Part shown: positions 56,254-64,000 of the stretch, piece after piece | How the letters are laid out: every line of letters starts with the position of its first letter | Position numbering within the stretch: the stretch's first letter is position 1 | From: Stagnihabitans lacustris | GTDB lineage: Bacteria; Pseudomonadota; Alphaproteobacteria; Rhodobacterales; Rhodobacteraceae | Assembly: GCF_025950525.1 (NCBI RefSeq) | Contig: NZ_JAPDGS010000001.1 | Location: forward strand, 496,001-560,000 | Direction of reading: 5' to 3' | Length of the DNA stretch: 64,000 bases | The notes under the pieces: generated by a model | Database searches by the model: none | Told to the model about the DNA's origin: nothing | Seen by the model: the letters and a program-made list of their open reading frames with translations, nothing else | Translations under genes and position numbers: made by a program

Positions 56254-56898
56254 ATGAGCCGCAGTTTTCACCGTCGGGGCCTGCTTTTGATCCTGTCCTC
56301 GCCCTCGGGCGCGGGAAAGTCGACGCTGTCGCGGCGGTTGATGGAATGGGACCCGACTTTGCGGTTTTCGGTTTCGGCCACGACGCGCAGCCCCCGTCCC
56401 GGTGAGCAAGAGGGGCGGGAGTATTACTTCAAGACCCGCGGCCAGTTCGAGACCCTGGTGGCTCAGGGTCAAATGCTGGAACATGCCGAGGTTTTCGGCA
56501 ACTTCTACGGCAGTCCCCGCGGTCCGGTCGAAGCCGCCATGGCCGAGGGGCGTGACACGCTGTTTGACGTCGATTGGCAGGGCGGCCAGCAGATCGCCCA
56601 TGCGATGGGCCGCGATGTGGTGTCGGTTTTCATCCTGCCGCCCTCGATTGCCGCGCTGGAATCGCGGCTGAACGGGCGCGGACAGGACGCGCCCGAAGTG
56701 ATCAAGGGCCGCATGGACAAGGCGCTGTCCGAGATCAGCCACTGGTCCGAGTATAATTATGTGATCGTGAATGATGACCTTGACAGGGCCTTTGACGATT
56801 TGGTCACTATTCTGCGTGCAGAACGTCTGAAACGGGATCGTCAGCCGGAGCTGGCCGACTTTGTCCGTGGCTTGAATCGGGAGTTTGCGGCGCGATGA
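56254..56898 (+). CDS. gmk: guanylate kinase
   Basis: A 214-residue kinase that phosphorylates GMP/dGMP. P-loop SSPSGAGKSTLSRRL near residue 15, GMP-binding SVSATTRSPRPGEQEGREYYF, and FDVDWQGGQQI, which follows the lid region. ATG 56254 follows GGAGTGAGC; the GTG two codons earlier is less likely. It overlaps the next gene by four bases (ATGA). Confidence 0.96.
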   Translation: MSRSFHRRGLLLILSSPSGAGKSTLSRRLMEWDPTLRFSVSATTRSPRPGEQEGREYYFKTRGQFETLVAQGQMLEHAEVFGNFYGSPRGPVEAAMAEGRDTLFDVDWQGGQQIAHAMGRDVVSVFILPPSIAALESRLNGRGQDAPEVIKGRMDKALSEISHWSEYNYVIVNDDLDRAFDDLVTILRAERLKRDRQPELADFVRGLNREFAAR

Positions 56899-57479
56899 TC
56901 TATGACCTGGATGGCGTGGCACCGGAACTGGGCATGGGGGCTTGGGTCGCCCCTGGCGCTCAGGTCATGGGCAAGATCCTTTTGGAAGATGAAGTCTCGG
57001 TCTGGTTCGGCGCGGTGTTGCGCGGCGACAACGAGATGATCTGGGTGGGGCAGGGCTCCAACATTCAGGAGAATGCGGTTCTGCACACCGATGTGGGCTT
57101 CCCGCTGTTGATCGGGCCGAATTGCACCGTGGGGCATCGGGCGATGCTGCACGGCTGTTCGGTGGGCGAGGGGACCTTGATCGGCATGGGCGCCACGGTG
57201 CTGAACGGGGCCAAGATCGGACGGAACTGCCTGATCGGCGCCTGTGCGCTTGTGACCGAGGGGAAGGAAATCCCCGACGGCTCGCTGGTGATGGGCACCC
57301 CGGGCCGCGTGGTGCGCGCGCTGAGCGACGATGAAATCGCGGGGCTGCTGCGATCGGCCGAAACCTACCGCGACAATGCCAAGCGCTTCCTGGTCGGCCT
57401 GAAAGAGATCAAGCCCGAGGTCGAAAAGAAAGTGACCAAGCCGCGCGCCAAGGTGACAAAGATCCAGCTGGCGGGTTAG
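56895..57479 (+). CDS. gamma-carbonic-anhydrase family protein
   Basis: A 194-residue left-handed beta-helix protein of the gamma-CA/PaaY/YrdA type. The three zinc-ligand His are visible in NAVLHTD (about residue 58), TVGHRAMLHG (two His). The hexapeptide pattern (IGPNCTVG, IGMGATVLNG, IGRNCLIGA) spans residues 10-150, followed by an alpha-helical tail and a basic extension. The ATGA overlap puts it in the yicC-gmk operon. Most bacterial members act on unknown substrates, so carbonic anhydrase activity is not assured. Confidence 0.92.
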   Translation: MIYDLDGVAPELGMGAWVAPGAQVMGKILLEDEVSVWFGAVLRGDNEMIWVGQGSNIQENAVLHTDVGFPLLIGPNCTVGHRAMLHGCSVGEGTLIGMGATVLNGAKIGRNCLIGACALVTEGKEIPDGSLVMGTPGRVVRALSDDEIAGLLRSAETYRDNAKRFLVGLKEIKPEVEKKVTKPRAKVTKIQLAG

Positions 57480-58197
57480 GCGGCGGCGGGCCGCGGGTGC
57501 GGGCTGTGTTTCGCTGGGGGGCCTGGCCCCTTCCGCTGGTTTGGCCCGAACGGATGCTGACGTTATAGGCCCTGACCTTTGATGGCCCCGACCGTTGAGG
57601 GTCTGACGCATCCCCTGCAAGGGACGGGCCAAGGGCTGCGCGCGACCCCGCAGCGGGGCTCCTGACGGTGCGCATTGGGGGGCAACCACACAACCGTCAC
57701 ATGCAGAGCTCGGCATGGCGCCTGGCCGAGGCTGGACGCGGGCCCTCTTGCAGTGCCTCGGTCAGATCGGGCGGCCTTGGGGCACTTGCCCGGGAAGGGG
57801 GCGCGCGCGACGCTGCATGGTGTCCTTCGGCGGACATGGGATAGCGCCTTTGCTGCGCGCGGACCGGCCGCCCTCCTTCACCGCTTGGGCCCCTGGGCCT
57901 GCCGGCACCGGCTTTGAACGATGCATGAAGCGCCTCGCTTTGCCGGAGGACCCAACCCCGGCCGCCGCGTCCTCTGTCCGTTCGGTCGGCAGGGCGAGGG
58001 CCGCGCAAAAGCATTGGCGGTGCAGTCGGCGGAGCCCCTTGGTGGATCGGATGATCCTGCGCGGCCCCTGTCAGTGCGGCGTTGCCGGGCACTGGCGCCC
58101 CGGCCCCGGTTGCCCACCCCTGCAAAAGGCCCCCACCCATGGAAAAGGCCCCCGAAGGGGCCCTGTCGTCGCAACATGTCACGGCGCGTAGGGGCTA
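57480..58197. other. 0.7-kb stretch without a supportable gene
   Basis: Long frames are open on both strands (for example 57715-58191 plus and 57697-58182 minus), but they overlap each other, have no recognisable motif, are rich in Ala/Arg/Pro/Gly and lack good ribosome-binding sites. They look like high-GC artefacts. A CCCCGC-A-GCGGGG stem at 57646-57658 may help end the upstream operon. Confidence 0.6.
58143..58162 (-). terminator. terminator of the DUF1127 cluster
   Basis: On the minus strand GGCCCC-TTCG-GGGGCC-TTTT, a TTCG-capped intrinsic terminator. The same 20 bases recur at 58999-59018, in the gap terminator. Confidence 0.85.
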
Positions 58198-58359
58198 TCA
58201 GCCCCAGATCATCTGCCGGGCGATCCGGTCCGCGTCCCCGGCGTTGATGCCAATGTCCAGCTGGTCGCGCCAGGACAGGCCCGCGATTTCGTCACGGATG
58301 CGGCGGTATTCGGCGCGGCGGTGGGCTTCTTGTTCGACACGGGCAAGGAATTTTTTCAT
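58198..58359 (-). CDS. DUF1127-like small protein, paralogue 3 of 3
   Basis: A 53-residue protein, MKKFLARVEQEAHRRAEYR to IARQMIWG. It has the YjiS/DUF1127 pattern: a basic amphipathic helix, RIRDEIAGLSWRDQLDIGI, then a short Asp-rich turn. It is exactly as long as the two neighbouring paralogues and shares their WG ending. ATG 58359 is chosen because GGAG lies six bases before it; an ATG two codons upstream sits directly on the GGAG. Related DUF1127 proteins in Rhodobacter and other Proteobacteria act in RNA turnover and stress responses. This is the last gene before a terminator. Confidence 0.88.
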   Translation of the reverse strand: MKKFLARVEQEAHRRAEYRRIRDEIAGLSWRDQLDIGINAGDADRIARQMIWG

Positions 58360-58439
58360 CTTCATCTCCAGTTCAGCGGGGACCCTCGGGTCCCGGGGCG
58401 GGGCATTGGCCCCATCATCGGTTGCACAAGTCCGGGCAA

Positions 58440-58601
58440 TCAGCCCCAGACGGCCTCATGAGCGATGCGCGATGCATCGCCGGGGTGGATGCCAAGGTCA
58501 GCGGCCTCGGCCGGGGAGAGGCGGGCCAATTCGTCGCGGGTGCGGCGAAACAGGGCGCGCTTGGCGGAATAGTCACGATAGGCGGCAAACAGGTTTTTCA
58601 T
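58440..58601 (-). CDS. DUF1127-like small protein, paralogue 2 of 3
   Basis: A 53-residue protein, MKNLFAAYRDYSAKRALFR to IAHEAVWG, with TRDELARLSPAEAADLGIHPGD in the centre. AAGGAG lies seven bases before the ATG at 58601. It is closest to paralogue 1 (MKxLFAxYR and VWG ends). A GGGACCC/GGGTCCC hairpin at 58379-58394 separates it from paralogue 3 and may give unequal expression. Confidence 0.9.
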   Translation of the reverse strand: MKNLFAAYRDYSAKRALFRRTRDELARLSPAEAADLGIHPGDASRIAHEAVWG

Positions 58602-58645
58602 CACATCACTCCTTACAAGCTGGAAGGGTCCAGCGAGGGGCCATC

Positions 58646-58807
58646 TCAGCCCCAGACAGCCTCACGGGCGATACGGTCGGCGTCTTCGGGGAAGAGGCCG
58701 AGGTCGATGGCGACAGAGCGCGGCAGCATGGCGATCTCGTCGCGGGTCTTGCGGTAGAGGGCGAAATTCGTGGCCTCGGCGCGGTAGCGGGCGAACAGGT
58801 GCTTCAT
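58646..58807 (-). CDS. DUF1127-like small protein, paralogue 1 of 3
   Basis: A 53-residue protein, MKHLFARYRAEATNFALYR to IAREAVWG, with KTRDEIAMLPRSVAIDLGLFPED in the centre. AAAGGA lies eight bases before the ATG at 58807. The frame is open further upstream, but that part runs through the likely promoter. It is the first gene of the tandem set. Confidence 0.9.
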   Translation of the reverse strand: MKHLFARYRAEATNFALYRKTRDEIAMLPRSVAIDLGLFPEDADRIAREAVWG

Positions 58808-58851
58808 GGTGTCGGTCCTTTCTTCGGAGCCTTTGTTTGCTCCATGTCCCG

Positions 58852-58879
58852 AATATGGACCTTTCCAGCGGCCAAACAA
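58852..58879 (-). promoter_or_regulatory. possible promoter of the DUF1127 cluster
   Basis: On the minus strand TTGTTT, 16 bases, CATATT, placing a start about 40 bases before the first DUF1127 ATG. The match to a sigma-70 promoter is partial. Confidence 0.3.
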
Positions 58880-58998
58880 CCGACAATGCTGCGGTGCGGC
58901 GTTGCGCTGGATGCATAGGTAACGCAAAATTAACTAGGCTCCTGCCCGATTTCCGGCCAAAGGGTGCTGAAATCCGGTCAATTCCCGGGCAAAATGCA

Positions 58999-59022
58999 AA
59001 AAGGCCCCCGAAGGGGCCTTTT
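58999..59022 (-). terminator. terminator of gap
   Basis: Minus-strand AAAAGGCCCC-TTCG-GGGGCCTTTT, 42 bp after the gap stop. It shares 20 identical bases with the DUF1127 terminator. Confidence 0.9.
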
Positions 59023-59063
59023 CATTAAAATTCAACGGGTTCGACTCAGGTCAAACTGAAAGC

Positions 59064-60065
59064 TCAGATCAGCTTGCCCATGGCCACGGCCGTATCGGAC
59101 ATGCGGTTCGAGAAGCCCCACTCGTTGTCATACCAGGACAGGACGGACACAAAGGTCCCGTCCATCACCTTGGTCTGGTCCATGTGGAAGATCGACGAAT
59201 GGCTGTCATGGTTGAAGTCGGACGAGACATTCTTGTCGTTGGTATAGCCCAGGATGCCCTTCAGCGCGCCATCGGCGGCGGATTTGATCGCGGCATTGAC
59301 TTCTTCGACCGTGGTCGCGCGCTTGGCGATGAACTTCAAGTCGACGACCGAGACATTCGGCGTCGGCACGCGCATCGCAAAGCCGTCCAGCTTGCCCTTC
59401 AGCTCCGGCAGCACCAGACCCACGGCCTTGGCGGCGCCCGTCGAGGTCGGGATCATGTTCAGCGCGGCGGCGCGGGCGCGATACAGGTCCTTGTGCATCG
59501 TGTCCAGGGTCGGCTGATCGCCGGTATAGGAGTGGATGGTGGTCATCATCCCCTTTTCGATCCCGATGGCGTCGTTCAGCACCTTGGCGAAGGGCGACAG
59601 GCAGTTCGTGGTGCAAGAGGCGTTCGAGACGACGATATCATCCTTGGTCAGCGTGTGGTGGTTCACGCCGAAAACGATGGTCTTGTCGGCATTGTCGCCG
59701 GGGGCCGAGATCAGCACGCGCTTGGCGCCGGTCGCCAGGTGGCCCTGGACCTTTTCCTTCGAGGTGAAGATCCCGGTGCATTCCATGATGACATCGACGT
59801 CACCCCAAGGCAGCTCGGCCGGGTTCTTGATCGCGGTCACGCGGATCGGGCCACGGCCCACGTCGATCCAGTCGGCGCCCGTGGTCACGGTCCCGGGGAA
59901 ACGGCCATGAACGGAGTCAAAGCGCACCAGATGGGCGTTGGTTTCCACCGGGCCCAGATCGTTGATCGCAATGACTTCGATATCGGTGCGGCCCGATTCG
60001 ATGATGGCGCGCAGGATGTTGCGGCCGATGCGGCCGAACCCGTTGATGGCGACTTTGACGGACAT
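59064..60065 (-). CDS. gap: glyceraldehyde-3-phosphate dehydrogenase, type I
   Basis: The glycolytic/gluconeogenic enzyme, 333 residues. NAD-binding [17 protein letters not shown] at residues 4-20, catalytic Cys in [12 protein letters not shown] (about residue 152), phosphate-binding [15 protein letters not shown] and the C-terminal [13 protein letters not shown] are all present. Asp in AINDLG (about residue 34) favours NAD over NADP. The tkt gene at 62629, also of central carbon metabolism, is nearby on the same strand but separated by other genes. Confidence 0.97.
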   Translation of the reverse strand: MSVKVAINGFGRIGRNILRAIIESGRTDIEVIAINDLGPVETNAHLVRFDSVHGRFPGTVTTGADWIDVGRGPIRVTAIKNPAELPWGDVDVIMECTGIFTSKEKVQGHLATGAKRVLISAPGDNADKTIVFGVNHHTLTKDDIVVSNASCTTNCLSPFAKVLNDAIGIEKGMMTTIHSYTGDQPTLDTMHKDLYRARAAALNMIPTSTGAAKAVGLVLPELKGKLDGFAMRVPTPNVSVVDLKFIAKRATTVEEVNAAIKSAADGALKGILGYTNDKNVSSDFNHDSHSSIFHMDQTKVMDGTFVSVLSWYDNEWGFSNRMSDTAVAMGKLI

Positions 60066-60163
60066 GGTGCCTCCTCAGGACATGACGCGACTCAGCGCGC
60101 CGGAAAGATAGCGCTAACATCGTCAGTTTGCGCCGGATTTCAACAGTAAATGGTCGGTCTGGT

Positions 60164-60304
60164 CTAATGTCGCCAGAAAGTCAGATACAGTGCAAGGTCC
60201 ATCAGCTTGCGCGCCAGAAAAAGCGAGGCCAGTCCCTGGTTCAGCAGGGCATCCAGGCCGAAAAGGCCAAGGATGAGCCCGGCAATGATCAGATGTCCGC
60301 GGAT
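60164..60304 (-). CDS. 46-residue single-span membrane protein, possibly starting at ATC
   Basis: The frame reads RGHLIIAGLILGLFGLDALL, then NQGLASLFLARKLMDLALYLTFWRH: one or two hydrophobic helices and a basic end. I recall similar short proteins beside gap in Rhodobacteraceae. A strong CAGGAGG lies five bases before an ATC in frame at 60304-60302, where an ATG would be expected. No ATG or GTG exists in frame upstream, and the only other start is a TTG at 60397 that would add 31 proline-rich residues. Initiation at ATC, use of the TTG, or a decayed start are all possible. Confidence 0.55.
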   Translation of the reverse strand: MRGHLIIAGLILGLFGLDALLNQGLASLFLARKLMDLALYLTFWRH

Positions 60305-60633
60305 GGCGGCCTCCTGTGGCGGGGGCGCCCCGCGCTGGGAGTGCCCTGTATGGGTCGGGGGCCAGTGCGGCCTTGGGTCCGGGCGACGATAGACCAAGGG
60401 CCGCAGGGAGAGAAGTCGATTGCGCGTCTTCTTTGGTCGATCGTGCCGGCATCGCTGGGGATTTGGCGGGCGTTCATGGCGGCCTTGGCGCGATATTCGC
60501 GCGCAATGGATGGCGTTGAAAGTCGCATTGTCATTATAAATCAGTTTGTTAGAGGTAGCGCCCCCGTTTCCGCCAACATCGTCGCGGTTGAAATTCCTGC
60601 GCCATCGCGTATCTAGGCGAAAACGAAGGGATT
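60305..60633. other. region upstream of the small membrane protein and of DUF808
   Basis: No further gene was found in these 329 bp. A minus-strand TATAAT at 60538-60533 could be a -10 box for the small membrane protein and gap, but no good -35 precedes it. The plus-strand TTGTCA near 60529 could serve DUF808. Confidence 0.4.
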
Positions 60634-61599
60634 ATGATGAGCGGGCTTCTGGCACTTCTGGACGATGTCGCGGCGATTGCCAAAGTGGCGGCGGCCTCGG
60701 TCGATGACATTGCGGCGGCGGCGGCCAAGGCGGGGGCCAAGGCCGCGGGCGTGGTGATCGACGATGCGGCGGTGACGCCGAAATATGTCCATGGCTTTGC
60801 GGCCGCGCGCGAATTGCCGATCATCGGGCGGATCGCGGTGGGATCGCTCAAGAACAAGCTGATCATCCTGCTGCCTGGCCTTCTGGCGATGAACGCCTTC
60901 GCGCCCTGGGCCATCACGCCTTTGCTGATGCTGGGCGGCGCCTATCTGTGTTTCGAGGGGGCCGAGAAGGTGTTTCATGCGCTGGCCCCCAATGCCGACG
61001 ACCATGTCGAGGAGGATTTCGCCACCGGCGACCCCGCCCATCTGGAAGAGGAAAAGATCGCGGGCGCCATCAAGACCGATTTCATCCTCTCGGCCGAGAT
61101 CATGACGATTGCGCTGGCCGCCATCCCGGAAAGCAACTTCTGGACCGAGGCGATCACTTTGGCCGTCGTGGGCACGCTGATCACCGTGGCAGTCTATGGC
61201 GCGGTGGCTTTGATCGTGAAGATGGATGATGTCGGCCTGCATATGGCCGCCAATGCGCCGTCGCGCGCGCTGCGGGCCTTTGGCCGGGGGCTTGTCTCTT
61301 TCATGCCCAAGCTGATGTCGACCCTGTCCACGGTCGGCACGGCGGCGATGCTGTGGGTTGGCGGGTCAATCGTGCTGCATGGGTTGGAGGTCACGCATCT
61401 GTGGGCGGCACCTTACGAGGTGATCCACCATTGGGCCGAGGCGGTGGCGGCGCTGGCGCCCTTGGGCGGCTTTACCGCCTGGGCGGTGACAGCGTTTTGC
61501 GATGGCGTCGTGGGGTTGGTTCTGGGCCTGGCGCTGATCCCGCTGGCCACGCGGGTTTTGCCCAAAGTTCTGGCGCCTGTGATGGGCCTATTCCGCTGA
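60634..61599 (+). CDS. DUF808 (YedI-like) membrane protein
   Basis: A 321-residue inner-membrane protein. The N-terminal Ala-rich helices (GLLALLDDVAAIAKVAAASVDD, KAAGVVIDDAAVTPKYVHGF) and RELPIIGRIAVGSLKNKLIILLP are the family's conserved start. Several hydrophobic segments follow. Two adjacent ATGs follow GAAGGG. The family has no known function. Its last 12 bases overlap the tail of the convergent glycosyltransferase-like gene. Confidence 0.92.
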   Translation: MMSGLLALLDDVAAIAKVAAASVDDIAAAAAKAGAKAAGVVIDDAAVTPKYVHGFAAARELPIIGRIAVGSLKNKLIILLPGLLAMNAFAPWAITPLLMLGGAYLCFEGAEKVFHALAPNADDHVEEDFATGDPAHLEEEKIAGAIKTDFILSAEIMTIALAAIPESNFWTEAITLAVVGTLITVAVYGAVALIVKMDDVGLHMAANAPSRALRAFGRGLVSFMPKLMSTLSTVGTAAMLWVGGSIVLHGLEVTHLWAAPYEVIHHWAEAVAALAPLGGFTAWAVTAFCDGVVGLVLGLALIPLATRVLPKVLAPVMGLFR

Positions 61600-62625
61600 G
61601 CGCGCCCAAAGCGCGGTAAGCGCGGGGTCGTGGGTCAAGGCCCCCGTCCCCTCCCGCGCGACTTTCCAGCCGGTGGAGCATTGCTGGCAATGGACGAATG
61701 TGGTCTGACCGGTGAACAGCGCGTCAAGGTCGCCAAAGATCCGATGCACGGTCCAGCCCTTTTTCCCCGCCAGACGCCCCGGCACCACGCACCATTTCGG
61801 CATGCAGGGCTGCGGGGTCTCGGGCCGGTGGTCATGGGCGGCCTGCGGCTTGCGGCCCCCGGTTTCTCCGGCATAGACCCAGGTCCCGTTCAGCCGTACG
61901 AGGCCCATGAGGCTGCGTTCCGCCGCCTCATGGGCGCTTGGCCCCATGGCCATCTCGTCGATATCCAAGGACAGGACCGACCGCGCCTGACCCAGCATCC
62001 GCAGCCGGGCGAGGTTGAACATCGCGGTCTGAAAGAAGCGCGCCGGAACCTCCAGCTTGGCCGTCCGCCCATGTGCGGGGCCATAGGGAAAGGGCGCGCG
62101 GATCACGACCGCCGTCTTCAGCCCCGGCACGCGGGACAGCGCCGCGGTGATGTCGGCGGCATCATAGGTGGTCGAGCCATTGTCGAACAGCAAAACAGCC
62201 TCGGTCCCCTGGGTCGCCACATGGTGACGCGCCCAGGCGGTGATCCAGTCGATCGGGTTGTCCTTTGACACCGCCATCAGCACCCGCAGGCCTGCGAAAC
62301 GGTCCGCCAAAGAGGCGCTTGGCGACAGAGGCAGGCCCATGACGGACCGGGCCGAAAGCGGCGCGGTCAGATGCTCCCAGCGGAGGTGGCGGCTGCGGCG
62401 CGGCGCAAGGTCGGCGCGGAGGGAAGGCCACAGGTTCAACAGCCGCGGCGTCAGGAAATGGATGCGGCCATCCTGAACCCAATGGTCATAGGCCAAAGTC
62501 AGGCGGTCATAGCGCGCCTCGTATAGCGCGTCCCGCCGGTCAGCGGGGCGCGCGAAGTCTCGGGTCGGCCCGCCCTCGGGCAGGGTCAAAGAGGCCAGGT
62601 CAAGCGTGTCGAACCCGGCCCCCAT
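61588..62625 (-). CDS. GT92-like (DUF23) glycosyltransferase family protein
   Basis: A 345-residue cytoplasmic protein. The central part contains LMAVSKDNPIDWITAWARHH and VLLFDNGSTTYD, matching the GT92/DUF23 pattern in which a donor-binding start is followed by W...H and a DNGS strand. VLSLDIDEMAMG provides the DxD-like metal motif, and HCQQCSTGWKV near the end has two Cys. The acceptor is unknown. The stop lies inside the end of the convergent DUF808 gene. The start is four bases upstream of the tkt stop side, so it follows tkt closely as an operon. Confidence 0.82.
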   Translation of the reverse strand: MGAGFDTLDLASLTLPEGGPTRDFARPADRRDALYEARYDRLTLAYDHWVQDGRIHFLTPRLLNLWPSLRADLAPRRSRHLRWEHLTAPLSARSVMGLPLSPSASLADRFAGLRVLMAVSKDNPIDWITAWARHHVATQGTEAVLLFDNGSTTYDAADITAALSRVPGLKTAVVIRAPFPYGPAHGRTAKLEVPARFFQTAMFNLARLRMLGQARSVLSLDIDEMAMGPSAHEAAERSLMGLVRLNGTWVYAGETGGRKPQAAHDHRPETPQPCMPKWCVVPGRLAGKKGWTVHRIFGDLDALFTGQTTFVHCQQCSTGWKVAREGTGALTHDPALTALWARSAE

Positions 62626-62628
62626 GGA

Positions 62629-64000
62629 TCACAGCATCGACTTGGCCAAGGCCACGGTATCCTCGGCGGTGATGCCGAACTCTTTATACAGCCGGTCGAT
62701 GGGCGCCGAGGCGCCAAAGCCCGTCATGCCGACAAAGCCCGCCTTGGCTTCACGCCCGCCCTGGCCCAGAAGCCAGCGGTCCCAGCCGTGACGCACGCCC
62801 GCCTCGATGGCGATGCGCACCGAACCCGGCGGCAGGATGCGCTTGCGGTAGGCCTCGTCCTGTTGGGCGAACAGCTCCATCGACGGCATGGACACCACAC
62901 GGGTGCCGATCCCATCGGCCTCCAAAGCCGCCTTGGCCGCCATGGCGATTTCGACTTCGGACCCGGTGGCCATCAGGATGACCTGACGTTTGGCCTCGGC
63001 CTCGGCCAGGACATAGGCGCCCTTGGCCGTCTTGTTGACCGAGGTCGCATCGGTCCGCAGCGTCGGCAGGTTCTGCCGCGACAGGGCCAGAACCGAAGGC
63101 GTCGCCTTTTGCGACAAGGCGATCTGCCAGGCCTCGGCGGTTTCGATCAGGTCGCAGGGGCGGAAGACCAGGGTGTTCGGCGTCGACCGCGAAATCGCCA
63201 GATGCTCGACCGGCTGGTGGGTCGGGCCGTCCTCGCCCAGGCCGATGGAGTCGTGCGTCATCACATAGACGACCGGAACCCCCATCAGCGCCGAAAGCCG
63301 CATCGCAGGCCGCGCATAGTCGGTAAAGCACATGAAGGTGCCGCCATAGGGCCGCACACCGCCATGCAAAGCCATGCCGTTCATGGCCGAGGCCATGCCA
63401 TGTTCCCGGATGCCGAAATAGATGTAACGGCCCTTGCGATCCTCGGGGGTGAAGACCCCCAGATCGGCGGTCTTGGTGTTGTTCGATCCGGTCAGGTCGG
63501 CCGAACCGCCGATGGTTTCAAACAGCACCGGGTTGACCGCCTGCAAGACCTTTTCGCTGGCCGCACGGGTGGCAAGCTTGGGCTTGGTCTCCAAAGCGGC
63601 CTTTTTCACGCCGATCACGGCGCGGGCCAAAGCCTTGTCATCGACCGCGCCCGAGAACAGACGCTCGATCAACTTCTGACGGGCGGCGGGCTGGGTGGCC
63701 AAATTGGCCTCCCAAGCAGCGCGGGCCTCGGCGCCGCGGGCACCAAAGGCCTCCCATTGCGATTTCACATCAGCCGGGATTTCGAAGGGCGCCGCGGTCC
63801 AGCCATAGGCGGCCTTGGTGTCGGTGATCAGCTTGGGATCGGTCAGCGCGCCGTGGCCCTTGGAGGTGTCCTGCGCCGAAGACCCCAAAGCGATATGCGT
63901 CTTGCAGGCGATCAGCTGCGGCTTGTCAGCCTTTTTGGCGGCCAGGATGGCGCGGTTGATATCCTCGGGGTCATGGCCGTCACATTCAAAGACCGCCCAG
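62629..64000 (-). CDS. tkt: transketolase, C-terminal part (5' end outside the window)
   Basis: The frame is open to the window edge, so about 457 codons of a roughly 670-codon gene are seen. The visible start reads [18 protein letters not shown], the end of the thiamine-diphosphate domain. The pyrimidine domain follows ([42 protein letters not shown] with the catalytic Glu and His, [21 protein letters not shown]), then the C-terminal domain ([12 protein letters not shown]). It acts in the pentose phosphate and Calvin cycles. Confidence 0.95.
   Translation of the reverse strand, partial: WAVFECDGHDPEDINRAILAAKKADKPQLIACKTHIALGSSAQDTSKGHGALTDPKLITDTKAAYGWTAAPFEIPADVKSQWEAFGARGAEARAAWEANLATQPAARQKLIERLFSGAVDDKALARAVIGVKKAALETKPKLATRAASEKVLQAVNPVLFETIGGSADLTGSNNTKTADLGVFTPEDRKGRYIYFGIREHGMASAMNGMALHGGVRPYGGTFMCFTDYARPAMRLSALMGVPVVYVMTHDSIGLGEDGPTHQPVEHLAISRSTPNTLVFRPCDLIETAEAWQIALSQKATPSVLALSRQNLPTLRTDATSVNKTAKGAYVLAEAEAKRQVILMATGSEVEIAMAAKAALEADGIGTRVVSMPSMELFAQQDEAYRKRILPPGSVRIAIEAGVRHGWDRWLLGQGGREAKAGFVGMTGFGASAPIDRLYKEFGITAEDTVALAKSML

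Noticed and set aside
57675..58191. Overlapping frames on both strands of 80-160 codons
   Set aside because: No motif, poor start sites, and both strands open at once as expected for very GC-rich noncoding DNA.

Overview
The window is high-GC chromosomal DNA of an alphaproteobacterium, almost certainly a Rhodobacteraceae/Paracoccaceae member. The basis is protein-level resemblance and gene order: glyQ / small membrane protein / glyS / ppdK, ilvC with divergent Lrp/AsnC genes, yicC-gmk, class II DAHP synthase, and a liv cluster followed by a dimethylglycine-dehydrogenase-like gene. No rRNA, CRISPR array, transposase or phage gene was seen. The only tRNA found is tRNA-Leu(CAA).

Layout. 1-8.4 kb: ppdK, glyS, a coupled membrane protein and glyQ (all minus), then a secreted protein whose trypsin-like domain has lost two catalytic residues. 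8.6-10.7 kb: ilvC and two overlapping Lrp/AsnC genes. 10.8-18.3 kb: a divergent sugar cluster (binding protein, two permeases and a RbsD/FucU protein on minus; ATPase, SGNH esterase, a second RbsD/FucU protein and a ribokinase on plus). 18.6-24.5 kb: a roughly 1,970-residue RTX protein, followed by a divergent Rrf2 gene. 25.4-31.6 kb: housekeeping genes (PuuB-like oxidase, exonuclease III, ErpA, dGTPase-like HD protein, DsbB, YqaA-like protein). 31.8-41.5 kb: tRNA-Leu, a 1.1 kb stretch without a gene, and two RTX proteins that end in Hint domains. 41.6-50.1 kb: a branched-chain-type ABC importer (livJGFHM), a dimethylglycine-dehydrogenase-like enzyme and a MobA-like nucleotidyltransferase, all minus. 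50.4-57.5 kb: DUF4189, DUF805, a GlxA-type AraC regulator, DAHP synthase, a PAS_5 protein and yicC-gmk-gamma carbonic anhydrase. 58.2-58.8 kb: three tandem 53-residue DUF1127 proteins. 59-64 kb: gap, a tiny membrane protein, DUF808, a GT92-like protein and the 3' part of tkt.

Sequence-level structure. A dispersed intergenic element (consensus near GGATATTTGGGTCAGTATGAAAG, usually beside GC-rich hairpins) occurs about ten times in both orientations. Unusually long perfect hairpins lie between convergent genes. A 30-bp palindromic unit is repeated three times in frame inside the dGTPase-like gene. The first Hint-RTX gene looks like an internal duplication in which only the second copy keeps the Hint domain.

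All assignments come from reading motifs and gene context. No database search or folding program was run.
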